This document shows positions 27,869 through 35,632 of a stretch of DNA of 35,632 bases, piece after piece. How positions within the stretch are numbered: position 1 is the stretch's first letter; the number at the start of each line of letters is the position of its first letter. Position numbers and translations under genes: made by a program. The notes below the pieces were generated by a model, which did no database searches, had not been told where the DNA came from, and saw only the letters and a list, made by a program, of their open reading frames with translations. Source of the stretch: a virus; the IMG/VR virus record IMGVR_UViG_3300036909_000535, positions 1 to 35,632 of that record; one strand, given 5' to 3'.

Positions 27869-28221
27869 AGTACTTGTACCACGTCCCACGCGGTAGTAAG
27901 CACGGGCCTATGGGGACTCCCTCATTCGGTTCGCATAAGGAAGCAGAAAAGTACTTTGGGCCAAACTCCTCGGGTGAGAGGTACACCATTCACGGTGAGT
28001 TAGGTCACTACTATACCAATGATGTTATGAACGGAGGCACCTTCGATCCGGTAACAGGCGACCATAACGCCGGTGGCAAGCATGGCAAGTTTGGCAAAAA
28101 ACATCCCGGCAAATCGCACAGCAAGCCGGGGCACAATCCATTTGGTCGCAAATCCGGTCAGGACTTCAACATCCTGGGTCATGCGGGGCTTCCCGGTGGG
28201 CATGCGGGTTACGGCCGATGA
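27835..28221 (+). CDS. Small Gly/His/Lys-rich protein with C-terminal tag 3
   Basis: 128 residues; SD GGAGG before ATG 27835. It starts MGFPRGKGKLNEY, nearly the same as the protein at 29288. The middle (FGSHKEAEKYFGPNSSGERY, and NDVMNGGTFDPVTGDHNAGG) is polar and glycine-rich. The tag (SGQDFN, I, LGHA, G, LPGGHAGYG) is at 107-127. The stop overlaps the next start. It is a paralogue of the gene at 29288, with conserved ends and a diverged centre. Confidence 0.78.
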   Translation: MGFPRGKGKLNEYLYHVPRGSKHGPMGTPSFGSHKEAEKYFGPNSSGERYTIHGELGHYYTNDVMNGGTFDPVTGDHNAGGKHGKFGKKHPGKSHSKPGHNPFGRKSGQDFNILGHAGLPGGHAGYGR

Positions 28222-28742
28222 AGTTCCCCTGGACCGAAGAACTCTGCCAGCAGTGCGGAGCCTGCTGCTACGTAGCGCACGGGGTTCCTGTTCCCAACTT
28301 GGAAGAGGTAGCAGATCACCTGAACACCACAGCGGATTTTTTGCTCCGAGTGGAGGCTGTGGAGGTAGCCCAAGACAGGCCGGGTAGTCTGCCGGTTCTT
28401 AACACCAGGTCTCACGGGCGCTGCGCTTTTTTGAGCCGAACGGAAGGCAAGCACTCCTGTGAAATTCAAGGCGTAAAACCGCCCACATGCAAGACGTTCA
28501 GGTGCTGGCTGCTCGGATCGGTGGAGGAATACGCCAACCTTGACGGCGATGTTCTTCACAGCAACCCGTTCTTCGGTTTGGAAGAAGCGGCGGTGAAGGA
28601 GCGGGCTTTTTCTTTTATCGCTGCGATGCGCGCCAGCATGGCCTGGGACTGGTGGTGGAGCGGCAACACGGACGCCATTACGCCGGCAGCCATGGCGGCC
28701 ATGAACTCAGTCAAAGATTTTTCCGCGATCGCGCAGGTTTGA
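28218..28742 (+). CDS. YkgJ-like cysteine-cluster protein
   Basis: 174 residues from ATG 28218. CQQCGACC (residues 10-17), then C at about 76, C at about 87 and CKTFRC (97-102) reproduce the CxxC..CC...C...C...C pattern of YkgJ-like proteins, which are thought to bind zinc or an iron-sulfur cluster. Its place between connector and tail genes is unusual for this family. The C-terminal half (Trp-rich WDWWWSGN) is not typical. Function unknown. Confidence 0.78.
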   Translation: MKFPWTEELCQQCGACCYVAHGVPVPNLEEVADHLNTTADFLLRVEAVEVAQDRPGSLPVLNTRSHGRCAFLSRTEGKHSCEIQGVKPPTCKTFRCWLLGSVEEYANLDGDVLHSNPFFGLEEAAVKERAFSFIAAMRASMAWDWWWSGNTDAITPAAMAAMNSVKDFSAIAQV

Positions 28743-28743
28743 A

Positions 28744-29256
28744 ATGATCGACGGCATCAAAATCTCGGTCAGCATGGACGCCGTTCTGAAACGGATGGAG
28801 AACATGCTGAAGTTCACCCGGCTGAAGGGTGTCGCCGTCGAGTCCTCAGCCATCCTGGAAAAGCTCTACCGGAAATATACGCCGGTGTCGAAGGATCCCA
28901 ACCAGCCTTCGCCGGGAAAATTGCGCGCCGGGTGGAAAGGCGAAGTGGAGACGGACGAGCCGCACGCGAAGCTGAAGATCCTGATTCGGAACATTGACCC
29001 ACGAGCGGCGAAAATTTGGCCGCTGTTGCAGAGTGGGACCAAAAGGCACGCTATCCAGGCGGTTCATGCCAAGGTGCTGGCTTTCCAGTTCGCCAGCGGA
29101 GATCAGTTTTTTGGGCCGCGAGTGAGGCACCCTGGCGCCAAAAAGTCCGTGGACAAGGTGGCAATGGACCGGGAAGTGCAGACGGAGTTGACCAGGTTGA
29201 AGAAGAGAATTGCCGAGGCTCTGGCTTCGGAGAAGACGGTAGTAGGACCGGCCTAG
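28744..29256 (+). CDS. HK97 gp10-like head-tail connector/tail completion protein
   Basis: 170 residues from ATG 28744. An N-terminal helix region, then YTPVSKDPNQPSPGKLRAGW and WPLLQSGTKRHAIQA...VLAFQF...FFGPRVRHPGAKK fit the gp10-like family, whose members join the connector to the tail terminator. The order portal, capsid, connector, this protein, tail terminator agrees. The C-terminus is a charged helix. Confidence 0.82.
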   Translation: MIDGIKISVSMDAVLKRMENMLKFTRLKGVAVESSAILEKLYRKYTPVSKDPNQPSPGKLRAGWKGEVETDEPHAKLKILIRNIDPRAAKIWPLLQSGTKRHAIQAVHAKVLAFQFASGDQFFGPRVRHPGAKKSVDKVAMDREVQTELTRLKKRIAEALASEKTVVGPA

Positions 29257-29258
29257 CG

Positions 29259-29320
29259 GGCCGACACAATGGTTTTGGAGGTTTGAAATGGGATTTCCAA
29301 GAGGTAAATTAAACGAGTAC
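29259..29320 (+). repeat. Direct repeat, duplicated copy with dead 5' part
   Basis: Copy of 27806-27868. Here the bases that code for the connector's last residues follow the stop of the gp10-like gene and are not translated, so this is a transposed scar. The SD and the new gene's first codons remain active. Confidence 0.9.
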
Positions 29321-29650
29321 CACGTCCAAGGTAGCGGTCACGGAAAAGGCGGCGAGATGTTACCCGCTCATGAGTTTGAGCAGCAGGGTAAAAGTCATCC
29401 CGGCGGCCAGTTTTTGCATAAGCCCACAGGTAATGTGTACCAGAAAAGCAAATACGGGGGATCCTTGCATCACTTGGGGCACATCAGTGAATTGGAAAGA
29501 GACAATTCAGGTGCCAAAGGTGGTGGATTCAGAGGATGGAGGACCCCCCACCATGGAAAAGGAAAAGGAAAAAAGTCCGGCCAGGATTTCAACATCCTTG
29601 GTCACGCGGCGCTTCCTGGCGGCCATGCCGGCTACGGTCGTTCGATGTAG
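29288..29650 (+). CDS. Small Gly/His/Lys-rich protein with C-terminal tag 4
   Basis: 120 residues; SD GGAGG before ATG 29288, both carried in the repeat copied from 27806. It begins MGFPRGKLNEY, then HVQGSGHGKGGEM and a polar Gly/His/Lys-rich centre unlike its paralogue at 27835. The tag (SGQDFN, I, LGHA, A, LPGGHAGYG) is at 97-117, then RSM as in the protein at 17936. That RSM end and Ala variant suggest the 3' end may derive from a different tag gene than the 5' end. Confidence 0.78.
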   Translation: MGFPRGKLNEYHVQGSGHGKGGEMLPAHEFEQQGKSHPGGQFLHKPTGNVYQKSKYGGSLHHLGHISELERDNSGAKGGGFRGWRTPHHGKGKGKKSGQDFNILGHAALPGGHAGYGRSM

Positions 29651-29659
29651 GAGAAGCAC

Positions 29660-29851
29660 GTGGAACCCAGCTCCTCGGAATATGTTCTTGTCGGAGAAGT
29701 CCGCAAGGCTCTGAGCAACGGAGGCCCTTTGGCGATCGCTGTGGAAGACGCCGTTTTGGGTCACCACTATTACGTGGACCTGGACCGGGCAATGACCACA
29801 GAGGAATTGCGCAGAGAATTGTTGAAATGCCGAAGTCAACGCGCACGCTGA
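29660..29851 (+). CDS. Small protein, unknown function
   Basis: 63 residues from GTG 29660 with SD TAGGAG 6 bases upstream. YVLVGEVRKAL and GPLAIAVEDAVLGHHYYVDL suggest strands and a helix; a basic helix ends it (ELRRELLKCRSQRAR). It overlaps the next start by 25 bases. Probably a minor tail-region protein. Confidence 0.6.
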   Translation: MEPSSSEYVLVGEVRKALSNGGPLAIAVEDAVLGHHYYVDLDRAMTTEELRRELLKCRSQRAR

Positions 29852-30822
29852 TTATTGAGGCGGTGGAGACGGCCTTGGGCAAGATCAAGGCCGGCAATCC
29901 CGTCCCGAATCTCGCCTCCGGGAGCGCCCACATCTTTCTCTCGACTGTGCGCAGCGTGAACCGTTCGATGTTCGGCATCTCCGACGACAAGTTTCCCGGC
30001 CTTTTTCTGGTGGATCCGGTCGAAAGCGGCCGGCATATGCTGGCCGACATCTTGCAGCAGACGGTCCAGATGACCGTCGCCGGCGAGGTTAAAGTCCCCA
30101 CGCGGCAAGACACGGGCCGCACGGGAAAATCCGCCGTGGTGCAGCTTGATGACCTGATAGACGATACCCGCGCCGTCCTGGTCTCCGATCCCACCTGGGG
30201 CGGCCTTTCCCGCCGCGGAAGAATTACCCGGCTCGAAGCAGACACATCCACCGACGATGAGAGCCCGGCGTTTGCCGTGCTCTACGAGGCGGACTATATC
30301 GAGGTGGTGGACTCCGGCGCCGGCACAACAGTGACCCTTCCGGCCGCGTTTTCCACCGACTCAACAAGCGCGCTTCCTTCAGGTCCTTTTACGCAGCCTT
30401 GGAGGGAGACGATCGTCAATGCACTGGGCAACGCTTTCAGGGCCATTCCCAGCTTGGTATGGGTGGAAAAAGCGCGGAACTGGCCCATTTCCCCAGAGCA
30501 GATTTCCGCGCGTTACACGCCCGGCATCTGGTTCAAGGACACGAACGAGCCGTATCAGTACCAGGGTTCGATGGACACCAAGAAGACCCTGTTCATCACG
30601 ACAAGGCTTCTGGCAGTGGACACGAACCTGGCCACATTCACAGCTTCGGTGGATACTTGGGTGGCGGCTCTCAAGAGCTGCTTGGGCACCAATGCCGATT
30701 TGGGGGGCCGCGTGGCAACTGTGGACATCCTGGCGATTCGCACGGATCGTTGCGAGTACCCCGTGGTGGACGTAGAATTGGACTTGCAGATTATGTACAT
30801 CCAAAGTTTCTTGATCGGTTAA
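29827..30822 (+). CDS. Tail terminator-like protein with two similar halves
   Basis: 331 residues from ATG 29827. The N-terminal half (RTLIIEAVETALGKIKAG...FPGLFLVD...VQMTVAGEV...GGRIT-type strands) and the C-terminal half (RETIVNALGNAFRAI...TPGIWFKD...TKKTLFITTRLLAV...LGGRVATVDI...VDVELDLQIMYI) share the same order: helix, P-G-[LI]-[FW] strand, a strand before a helix, and a final long strand. This looks like two tail-terminator domains fused by duplication. Its place before the tube gene supports a tail-terminator role. Confidence 0.72.
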   Translation: MPKSTRTLIIEAVETALGKIKAGNPVPNLASGSAHIFLSTVRSVNRSMFGISDDKFPGLFLVDPVESGRHMLADILQQTVQMTVAGEVKVPTRQDTGRTGKSAVVQLDDLIDDTRAVLVSDPTWGGLSRRGRITRLEADTSTDDESPAFAVLYEADYIEVVDSGAGTTVTLPAAFSTDSTSALPSGPFTQPWRETIVNALGNAFRAIPSLVWVEKARNWPISPEQISARYTPGIWFKDTNEPYQYQGSMDTKKTLFITTRLLAVDTNLATFTASVDTWVAALKSCLGTNADLGGRVATVDILAIRTDRCEYPVVDVELDLQIMYIQSFLIG

Positions 30823-30837
30823 AGAAAGGAGAAAACA

Positions 30838-32154
30838 TTGAACAACTTAGTAGTAGCAGTAGCACGGGAGACCAAGCTTTTTGCCGGTCTGGAAACGACG
30901 CCCGGCACACAGGTGCTTCCCAATGCGTCAGGCATGAATCTCATTCTCGCGGCGGGCGCCGGATCGGTACAGCAGTTGATGCGGATGGTTGACGACCCGC
31001 AATACCGAAACACCTTGTCGAAGTTGGACCCAACCCCAGGATCGTTCGACGTCGGCAAGTGGAGTTTCCCCGCGGTTATCAAAACCGTAGCCGCATCAGG
31101 AACGCCGGCGGCTCCGGAATTGGACCCCATTCTGGCCAGCCTGTTTGGAAAAATTGCGGACACCACGCAAACCGCCTGGTTCGGCGCCAACAGCCGGGCA
31201 TACCTGTTGCAGTCGGTTTCACCGGCTGGCACCGTCCCCCTCACCTTCACGCTGTGGTTCAAAGTGGGCCACATGATGTACTACGCCTGCGGAGCCACCA
31301 CCAATGTCGGAGAGTTCAACTGCGCGGGCAACGACCTGGCAAAGGCGAATTTTTCCGGCGAGTTCATGCGGCATGGTTTCTGCGGCACGGATGCCGTAAC
31401 CGCCGCGGATTCCGGCTCAGGCACATCTCTCAAAGTGGAGAACGCCAGCAAGTTCTTCCTCAGCCAGACTGGTGACCAGTTCATGATCCAGTTCATCACA
31501 TACGCCACAGGCGCGCTTGGAGCGACGGCTACAGTGACGGCGGTAGACTACGTGAACAATATCCTCACCCTGGCGAGCACAGCCACACGTGGAAGCGGTG
31601 ACATCGTGGCGCCGTACCTCCCCGCTGGCACGGAAGTGGGCATCCCGATGTACGGCAAGTACGGCATCATGCGCATCGGCGGCACGATCTCCACGAAGGC
31701 GATCGCCAGCCTGCCTACGACGCCGTACATCATCCAGTCGGCCAGGGTGACGATCACCAACAACTACAAGTACCACGCCGATCTGAAAGACAACCAGCCC
31801 TATCCCACGGAAGTGGTTCGGCCGGCGGCCAGGACCTGTGAAGGCGAGATCACGGTGTTTGCCTACCGCGATTTGCCTGTCTTCATGTACAAGGCTTTGC
31901 GCGATCCGCTTTACCAGGACTACGTGATTATCCCGATGCAGGATCGTTCGGCAACTACCGGGCGCCTGGCCGAGATTCACTGTCCGCGGGTCGAGTGGGG
32001 ATCCCCCAACGTGGCGGGCGAAGACGAAAAGACAGCCACCATTTCGTTCAAGAGCACGGCCAGCCCGTCGTACGACGATGAGGCGGCGCTCATGTTCGCG
32101 CCGGCGGCTTCGAGCACGGTCACTTCTTCGACAACGACCGTATCGCATTCGTAG
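30838..32154 (+). CDS. Major tail tube protein
   Basis: 438 residues from TTG 30838, set by AAAGGAG 7 bases upstream. Long beta-rich protein: ARETKLFAGLETTPGTQVLP at the N-terminus, a central repeat-like region of strands, and a C-terminal beta domain (CEGEITVFAYRDLPVFMYK, then DEKTATISFKSTASPSYDDE). It is larger than typical tube proteins (~150-250), so it probably carries an extra surface domain, about residues 185-250. The last ~15 residues are Ser/Thr-rich (SSTVTSSTTTVSHS), a possible glycosylation tail. No sheath gene is present. Confidence 0.78.
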   Translation: MNNLVVAVARETKLFAGLETTPGTQVLPNASGMNLILAAGAGSVQQLMRMVDDPQYRNTLSKLDPTPGSFDVGKWSFPAVIKTVAASGTPAAPELDPILASLFGKIADTTQTAWFGANSRAYLLQSVSPAGTVPLTFTLWFKVGHMMYYACGATTNVGEFNCAGNDLAKANFSGEFMRHGFCGTDAVTAADSGSGTSLKVENASKFFLSQTGDQFMIQFITYATGALGATATVTAVDYVNNILTLASTATRGSGDIVAPYLPAGTEVGIPMYGKYGIMRIGGTISTKAIASLPTTPYIIQSARVTITNNYKYHADLKDNQPYPTEVVRPAARTCEGEITVFAYRDLPVFMYKALRDPLYQDYVIIPMQDRSATTGRLAEIHCPRVEWGSPNVAGEDEKTATISFKSTASPSYDDEAALMFAPAASSTVTSSTTTVSHS

Positions 32155-32287
32155 GTATACCCCGCGTCCGCGCGCCTGGGCCGATCCTTTCCCGGTGCCA
32201 GGCAACGTGCCAGGGCGTGAACCCTGGGGAGAGGGGCGTCAGGATAGGCGCCCCTCCCATGTAGAATGAATCAGGAGGCTTTTTCAC
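32155..32287 (+). promoter_or_regulatory. Intergenic hairpins before the tail chaperone gene
   Basis: Two hairpins: CCAGGG/CCCTGG (32210-32227) and AGGGGCG/CGCCCCT (32232-32255). No T-tract follows. They may lower transcription or stabilise RNA ends between tube and chaperone genes, whose products are needed at very different levels. Confidence 0.4.
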
Positions 32288-32749
32288 GTGAACGATCAAC
32301 AGCAAGCTGTACGATTAGCCGATCTCATTGACACCGCGCGCCCCGAAAACGAAGGCGTGTGGGTTCAGTATCAAAATACGCCGTTCTGGTTGCGAGTCAC
32401 CTACTACGGCAAGCAGCAGATGCAGAAAATGTTCGAGGCCGCCAAGACCACGAAGCTGAACATGCGGACCCTCCGGGAAGAGGAGGAGATGGACAAGTTG
32501 AAGTTCCGGAAGCTCTATGCCCGCAAGGTCATTCAGGAGTGGAAGGGGCTCACCATCGATGTCCTGCGCAGCATGGTGATTCTGAAGTTGGATTCTTCCC
32601 TGGCCGGCGATTTGGAAGTTCCCTGCACGGACGAGAACAAGGAAATGCTCATCGAGCACAGCCTGGAATTCGACCAGTGGCTCGCCTCGGTGACGCAGAA
32701 GGTCGATACCTTCAACGAGCAGAAAAAGGCCGCCGAACTGGGAAACTGA
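32288..32749 (+). CDS. Tail assembly chaperone, short form
   Basis: 153 residues from GTG 32288 with SD AGGAGG. It is helical and charged (LREEEEMDKLKFRKLYARKVIQEWKGL), typical of the G-type chaperone encoded just ahead of the tape measure. The heptamer GGGAAAC (32740-32746) stands directly before the stop TGA (32747-32749) and can shift ribosomes to the -1 frame. Confidence 0.85.
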   Translation: MNDQQQAVRLADLIDTARPENEGVWVQYQNTPFWLRVTYYGKQQMQKMFEAAKTTKLNMRTLREEEEMDKLKFRKLYARKVIQEWKGLTIDVLRSMVILKLDSSLAGDLEVPCTDENKEMLIEHSLEFDQWLASVTQKVDTFNEQKKAAELGN

Positions 32750-33159
32750 CCGCGTTCGCCCGCTGGCAGAAGCAGGGCGGATACGCAAAAACGTGCGCAA
32801 TCTGCCAGGAGATCTTCGAGCAGTGCAGGAGCCAGCTCATAGCCGTGGGCGAAACCCAAGCGGTGGAAAGCGCGAAGTTCCAGCGCTGCGCAGACTGCCC
32901 GGCCGTGGAACTGATGCCCGGAAATATCGTGGCATGGGAAGTCTACGCCAGGTGCTGGAATCAAGTAATCGTCGCAGGTCTGGGAACCGTCCTTGGCATC
33001 AACATCAGCGCGATTTACCAGGTAATGGAGAGCATGGATGTGCCCAAGGAACAGCACACCGACGTGCTCGACAAGGTGAACCTGGTGCACTCGATTACTT
33101 TCCCCATCAAGAAGGAGGATGACGGTGGCGCCAACGACCCCAACCCCTCCGCCTGGTAG
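32288..33159 (+). CDS. Tail assembly chaperone, -1 frameshift fusion
   Basis: Predicted GT-type product: reading frame 32288-32746, -1 slip at GGGAAAC, then 32746-33159. The extension adds ~137 residues starting LTAFARWQKQGG. It has CAIC, C, CADC cysteines (about 10-50 of the extension), perhaps a zinc site, and ends before the tape measure. The extension frame has no start codon and SD of its own at its beginning, which agrees with frameshifting. In lambda the fusion binds the tape measure during assembly. Confidence 0.8.
32740..32746 (+). promoter_or_regulatory. -1 ribosomal frameshift heptamer
   Basis: GGGAAAC fits X XXY YYZ in the zero frame (G GGA AAC) and is followed at once by TGA. 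Lambda uses GGGAAAG at the same junction. An earlier GAAAAAG is less ideal. Confidence 0.8.
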
Positions 33160-35632
33160 TGGCGGGCCCGGCAGCACGATCCAGCTCACCATTGCGGTGG
33201 ACGCCAAGACCGGCCAGGTCACAATCCAGAATGTGTCCAAGGACTTGAAGGGGCTGGGTCAATCTGCTCTTGATTCCGGCCAGGAAGCGGAAAAATCCGC
33301 GGGGGGCTGGTTGAAGTTGTATGCCCAAACTCAACTGCTTGGGGAGGCTCTTCACGGTGTAAAGGAGATGATCCACAGCACCATAGTCGAGTCCACGGCT
33401 CTCGCGGCTCGAATCGAAGTGCTGAATACGGTCATGGGTCTGACGGCGCAGACCATGAACTATTCCACAGGCGCGGCGCAGGCGCAAATCTCAGGTTTGC
33501 GGGCTTTGAACATCACACACAAAGAATCGATCGATATCACCCTGCAATTTATCAGGTCGCAATTGCAGCTTACGGATGCTACCAAGTTGGCGACGGCAGC
33601 GCGGGATCTTGCCGTGGTTTCCGGAGAGGATACTTCCCAGGCCCTGGGAACCTTGACCGATGCGATTCAAACGAACTACGTGATGCAGTTGCGGCAGTAC
33701 GGAATCGTCAAGAACCTTCCTTCGATTTTTGAGGAATACGCTTCGTCCATAAACCGGACGGCGGATTCACTTACGCAGTTGGAGAGAAGCCAAGCCATTC
33801 TCAATGTGATTCTGGTGGAGGCCGGGAAGGTTTCGGGTGCATACACCACCGCCATGGAGGACGCGGGCAAGCGCATAACGTCCCTTCCAAGACTGGTAGA
33901 GGATGTCCAGGAACAGATCGGGCAGGGTTTTGTTCCGGTGATGCTGCAAGGAATCAAAGCTCTTGAAGGTTTGGCGGCGATTCTGAAAAGCATTCCCCCC
34001 TGGGTCTATGTTGTGGGAGGATCTTTCGTAGCCACGATCACAGGCACGATGGCCTTTCTAGGGGCCGTCAAAGCTCTATCCGTTGGCCTGACCGTCCTCG
34101 GGTTTGAAGGCGCCACCACATTGCTGAAGCTCAGAGCTCTAGGCGTTTTCATGGCGACGAACCCTTATGTTCTGGCGGCGATGGCGGTGCTCACGGTCGT
34201 TTCCGCATTTACCGCGTGGGAAATTCACACCGCGGGAGAAACGAAAGCGCTGATTACCTTGGCGCAGCAGTTGCAGGGCAGCGTGGCATTGACCCAGGAT
34301 CTGGAAAAAGAAGTTCAGAACATGATCGACTTGCAGACGCGCCTGCAAGATATTCGCAGCGGGAAGTCCCAGTTTACAGAAGCCGAGTTGGGCGTGTACC
34401 ACTTTATTTCCACGGAGGAAAAGAACCAGCTCGCTTTGGAGCGCATGATTGCAAATGCCCAGGGAGCGGAAGCACGAAGTATATTGGAGGCTAAACAAGC
34501 AAAGATAGACATCAACGATCTCTTGGACAAAGAGGGCAATCATGTCACAAACATTCTGGCTCTCCAGGAGCGGCTAAAAAGCGTAGAAGCCGACAGGCAA
34601 GCAAAAGCAGCCGCAGCCATACCGGGTCTTGAGCATGACCTAGATTTGCGAAAACAAGCTCTGGAGACGGAACAAGCTCGTAATGAGAAGCTGCAAAAAT
34701 TGGCGGCGGGCGGAGCTTCTCCTCTTGCGCATCCTACGGTTAGCAGAGGACTTTTTAGCAGCTACGGGGATGAGGCGGAAAAGTCCACCAAACAGATAGA
34801 GAACTTGAAGGCCGGCGTGGCTTCTTTGGAGAAGGAGATCGAAGGCTTGAAGCACTCGGCCAGTGGCGTGCAGCTAGTTCCCGTCGATTTGAATGTGACC
34901 ATAGGAGCTTTGGGGCGCCTGTCGTCGGCGATCTCCACCAACGAAGCGCTGATGCGCGCGCACATAAAAGTCACGGACGTGGATAAGACGGCCGCATTGC
35001 AGGCGGCACAGGCAGTCACGACGGTTTATGCCGATTTGGACCGAAACCTTACCAATGTTATCCAGAGACGGAAAGAACTCAATCTGACAGAGACTATGGT
35101 TGCTCGCGCCCACCAGGATCAGAAAGATTTTGCACAGCAAGCTGTTGAGTTCACTGCCGCTTTAGGGGCCAAAACACAATCTGCACAGGAAACTTCCGCT
35201 CTGCTGGCCCAGCAGGTCGAAAAAATTGCCACGGGTTTGGCCAAGGCCGGCGAAAACGCTTTGATCTATCAGAATGTCGTCGAGGGGGTACAGCAAGCCC
35301 TTCAGTCTTTGCAGGAGATGAGACTTTCGACGCATCAGAAGATCGTCGAAAACCAGGTACGCGAGATCAACAACGACATCCAAGGGTTGCAAGCGGAAAA
35401 CACCCTGTTGGAAGCTCGCAGCAAAACGGCCGCGGACATCGAGGCGATCTACAAAAACGAGGGAAAGATCGCGGACCTGCAAACTGCCATCGTGATTATG
35501 CAGGACGCCTGGGCTACCAAGACGGCCCTAACCACAGCAGCTTCCCAGGCGCAAGTGGCAGCAATAGAGCATGCACGAGCTCTCCTCGACTCAGTTTTGC
35601 AGGTTCAGGGAATTTTACTCGCTACGCAAACT
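33125..35632 (+). CDS. Tape measure protein, truncated by the window edge
   Basis: 836 codons are visible with no stop. AAGGAGG ends at 33118, so GTG 33125 (6-base spacing) is preferred over ATG 33119, which touches the SD. Order: a Pro-rich start, a beta/helical N-domain, helices with a hydrophobic pair at ~290-325 and ~340-362 (WVYVVGGSFVATITGTMAFL, and NPYVLAAMAVLTVVSAF), then long coiled-coil helices. Tape measures set tail length and often carry such membrane segments. A catalytic domain, if any, would lie beyond the edge. Confidence 0.88.
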   Translation, partial: MAPTTPTPPPGSGGPGSTIQLTIAVDAKTGQVTIQNVSKDLKGLGQSALDSGQEAEKSAGGWLKLYAQTQLLGEALHGVKEMIHSTIVESTALAARIEVLNTVMGLTAQTMNYSTGAAQAQISGLRALNITHKESIDITLQFIRSQLQLTDATKLATAARDLAVVSGEDTSQALGTLTDAIQTNYVMQLRQYGIVKNLPSIFEEYASSINRTADSLTQLERSQAILNVILVEAGKVSGAYTTAMEDAGKRITSLPRLVEDVQEQIGQGFVPVMLQGIKALEGLAAILKSIPPWVYVVGGSFVATITGTMAFLGAVKALSVGLTVLGFEGATTLLKLRALGVFMATNPYVLAAMAVLTVVSAFTAWEIHTAGETKALITLAQQLQGSVALTQDLEKEVQNMIDLQTRLQDIRSGKSQFTEAELGVYHFISTEEKNQLALERMIANAQGAEARSILEAKQAKIDINDLLDKEGNHVTNILALQERLKSVEADRQAKAAAAIPGLEHDLDLRKQALETEQARNEKLQKLAAGGASPLAHPTVSRGLFSSYGDEAEKSTKQIENLKAGVASLEKEIEGLKHSASGVQLVPVDLNVTIGALGRLSSAISTNEALMRAHIKVTDVDKTAALQAAQAVTTVYADLDRNLTNVIQRRKELNLTETMVARAHQDQKDFAQQAVEFTAALGAKTQSAQETSALLAQQVEKIATGLAKAGENALIYQNVVEGVQQALQSLQEMRLSTHQKIVENQVREINNDIQGLQAENTLLEARSKTAADIEAIYKNEGKIADLQTAIVIMQDAWATKTALTTAASQAQVAAIEHARALLDSVLQVQGILLATQT

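Overview
The window is a moderately GC-rich piece of a tailed double-stranded DNA phage or prophage. It is most likely siphovirus-like: there are terminase, SPP1-type portal, N4-gp56-type capsid, tail terminator, a single tail tube gene, frameshifted tail chaperone and tape measure genes, and no sheath gene. Shine-Dalgarno sites are strong (AAAGGA, AGGAGG) and most genes abut or overlap. Nothing identifies the host beyond a bacterium using a normal anti-SD.

Layout. 1-69: start of a leftward gene. 70-343: non-coding, hairpin-rich leader. 344-7123: an early or accessory operon of small genes with a repeated RNA module. Ten junctions carry a type I hammerhead ribozyme that starts at or inside the upstream stop codon. 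Each is followed by a short GNRA hairpin and then a 5-bp hairpin showing GGAAAGG in its loop, then the start codon. An eleventh junction (5948-6094) keeps the SD hairpin but has a different large structured RNA in place of the ribozyme. 7124-10024: a 361-aa protein of uncertain class and a run of small zinc-ribbon and membrane proteins with coupled starts. 10025-10069: bidirectional terminator. 10089-12303: leftward operon (ribbon-helix-helix regulator, glycosyltransferase, cysteine-peptidase-like protein, small membrane protein). From 12352: rightward late genes, namely a glycan cassette (several glycosyltransferases and a TylF-like methyltransferase), terminase large subunit, minor head proteins, an S74-chaperone protein with a Thr-rich linker, portal, scaffold, capsid, connectors, tail terminator, tube, chaperones and a tape measure that runs off the right edge.

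The most notable signals are: (1) the hammerhead plus SD-hairpin module, which looks like a system that cuts one polycistronic transcript into separate mRNAs with standard 5' ends; (2) a C-terminal peptide tag of about 22 residues shared by four otherwise different small proteins in the head and tail region, conserved in protein while synonymous sites have diverged; (3) a duplicated tag-gene cassette that carries a scar of its old neighbour; (4) three adjacent proteins with QxxLF, a possible sliding-clamp motif. All protein names come from reading motifs by eye; no database search was possible.
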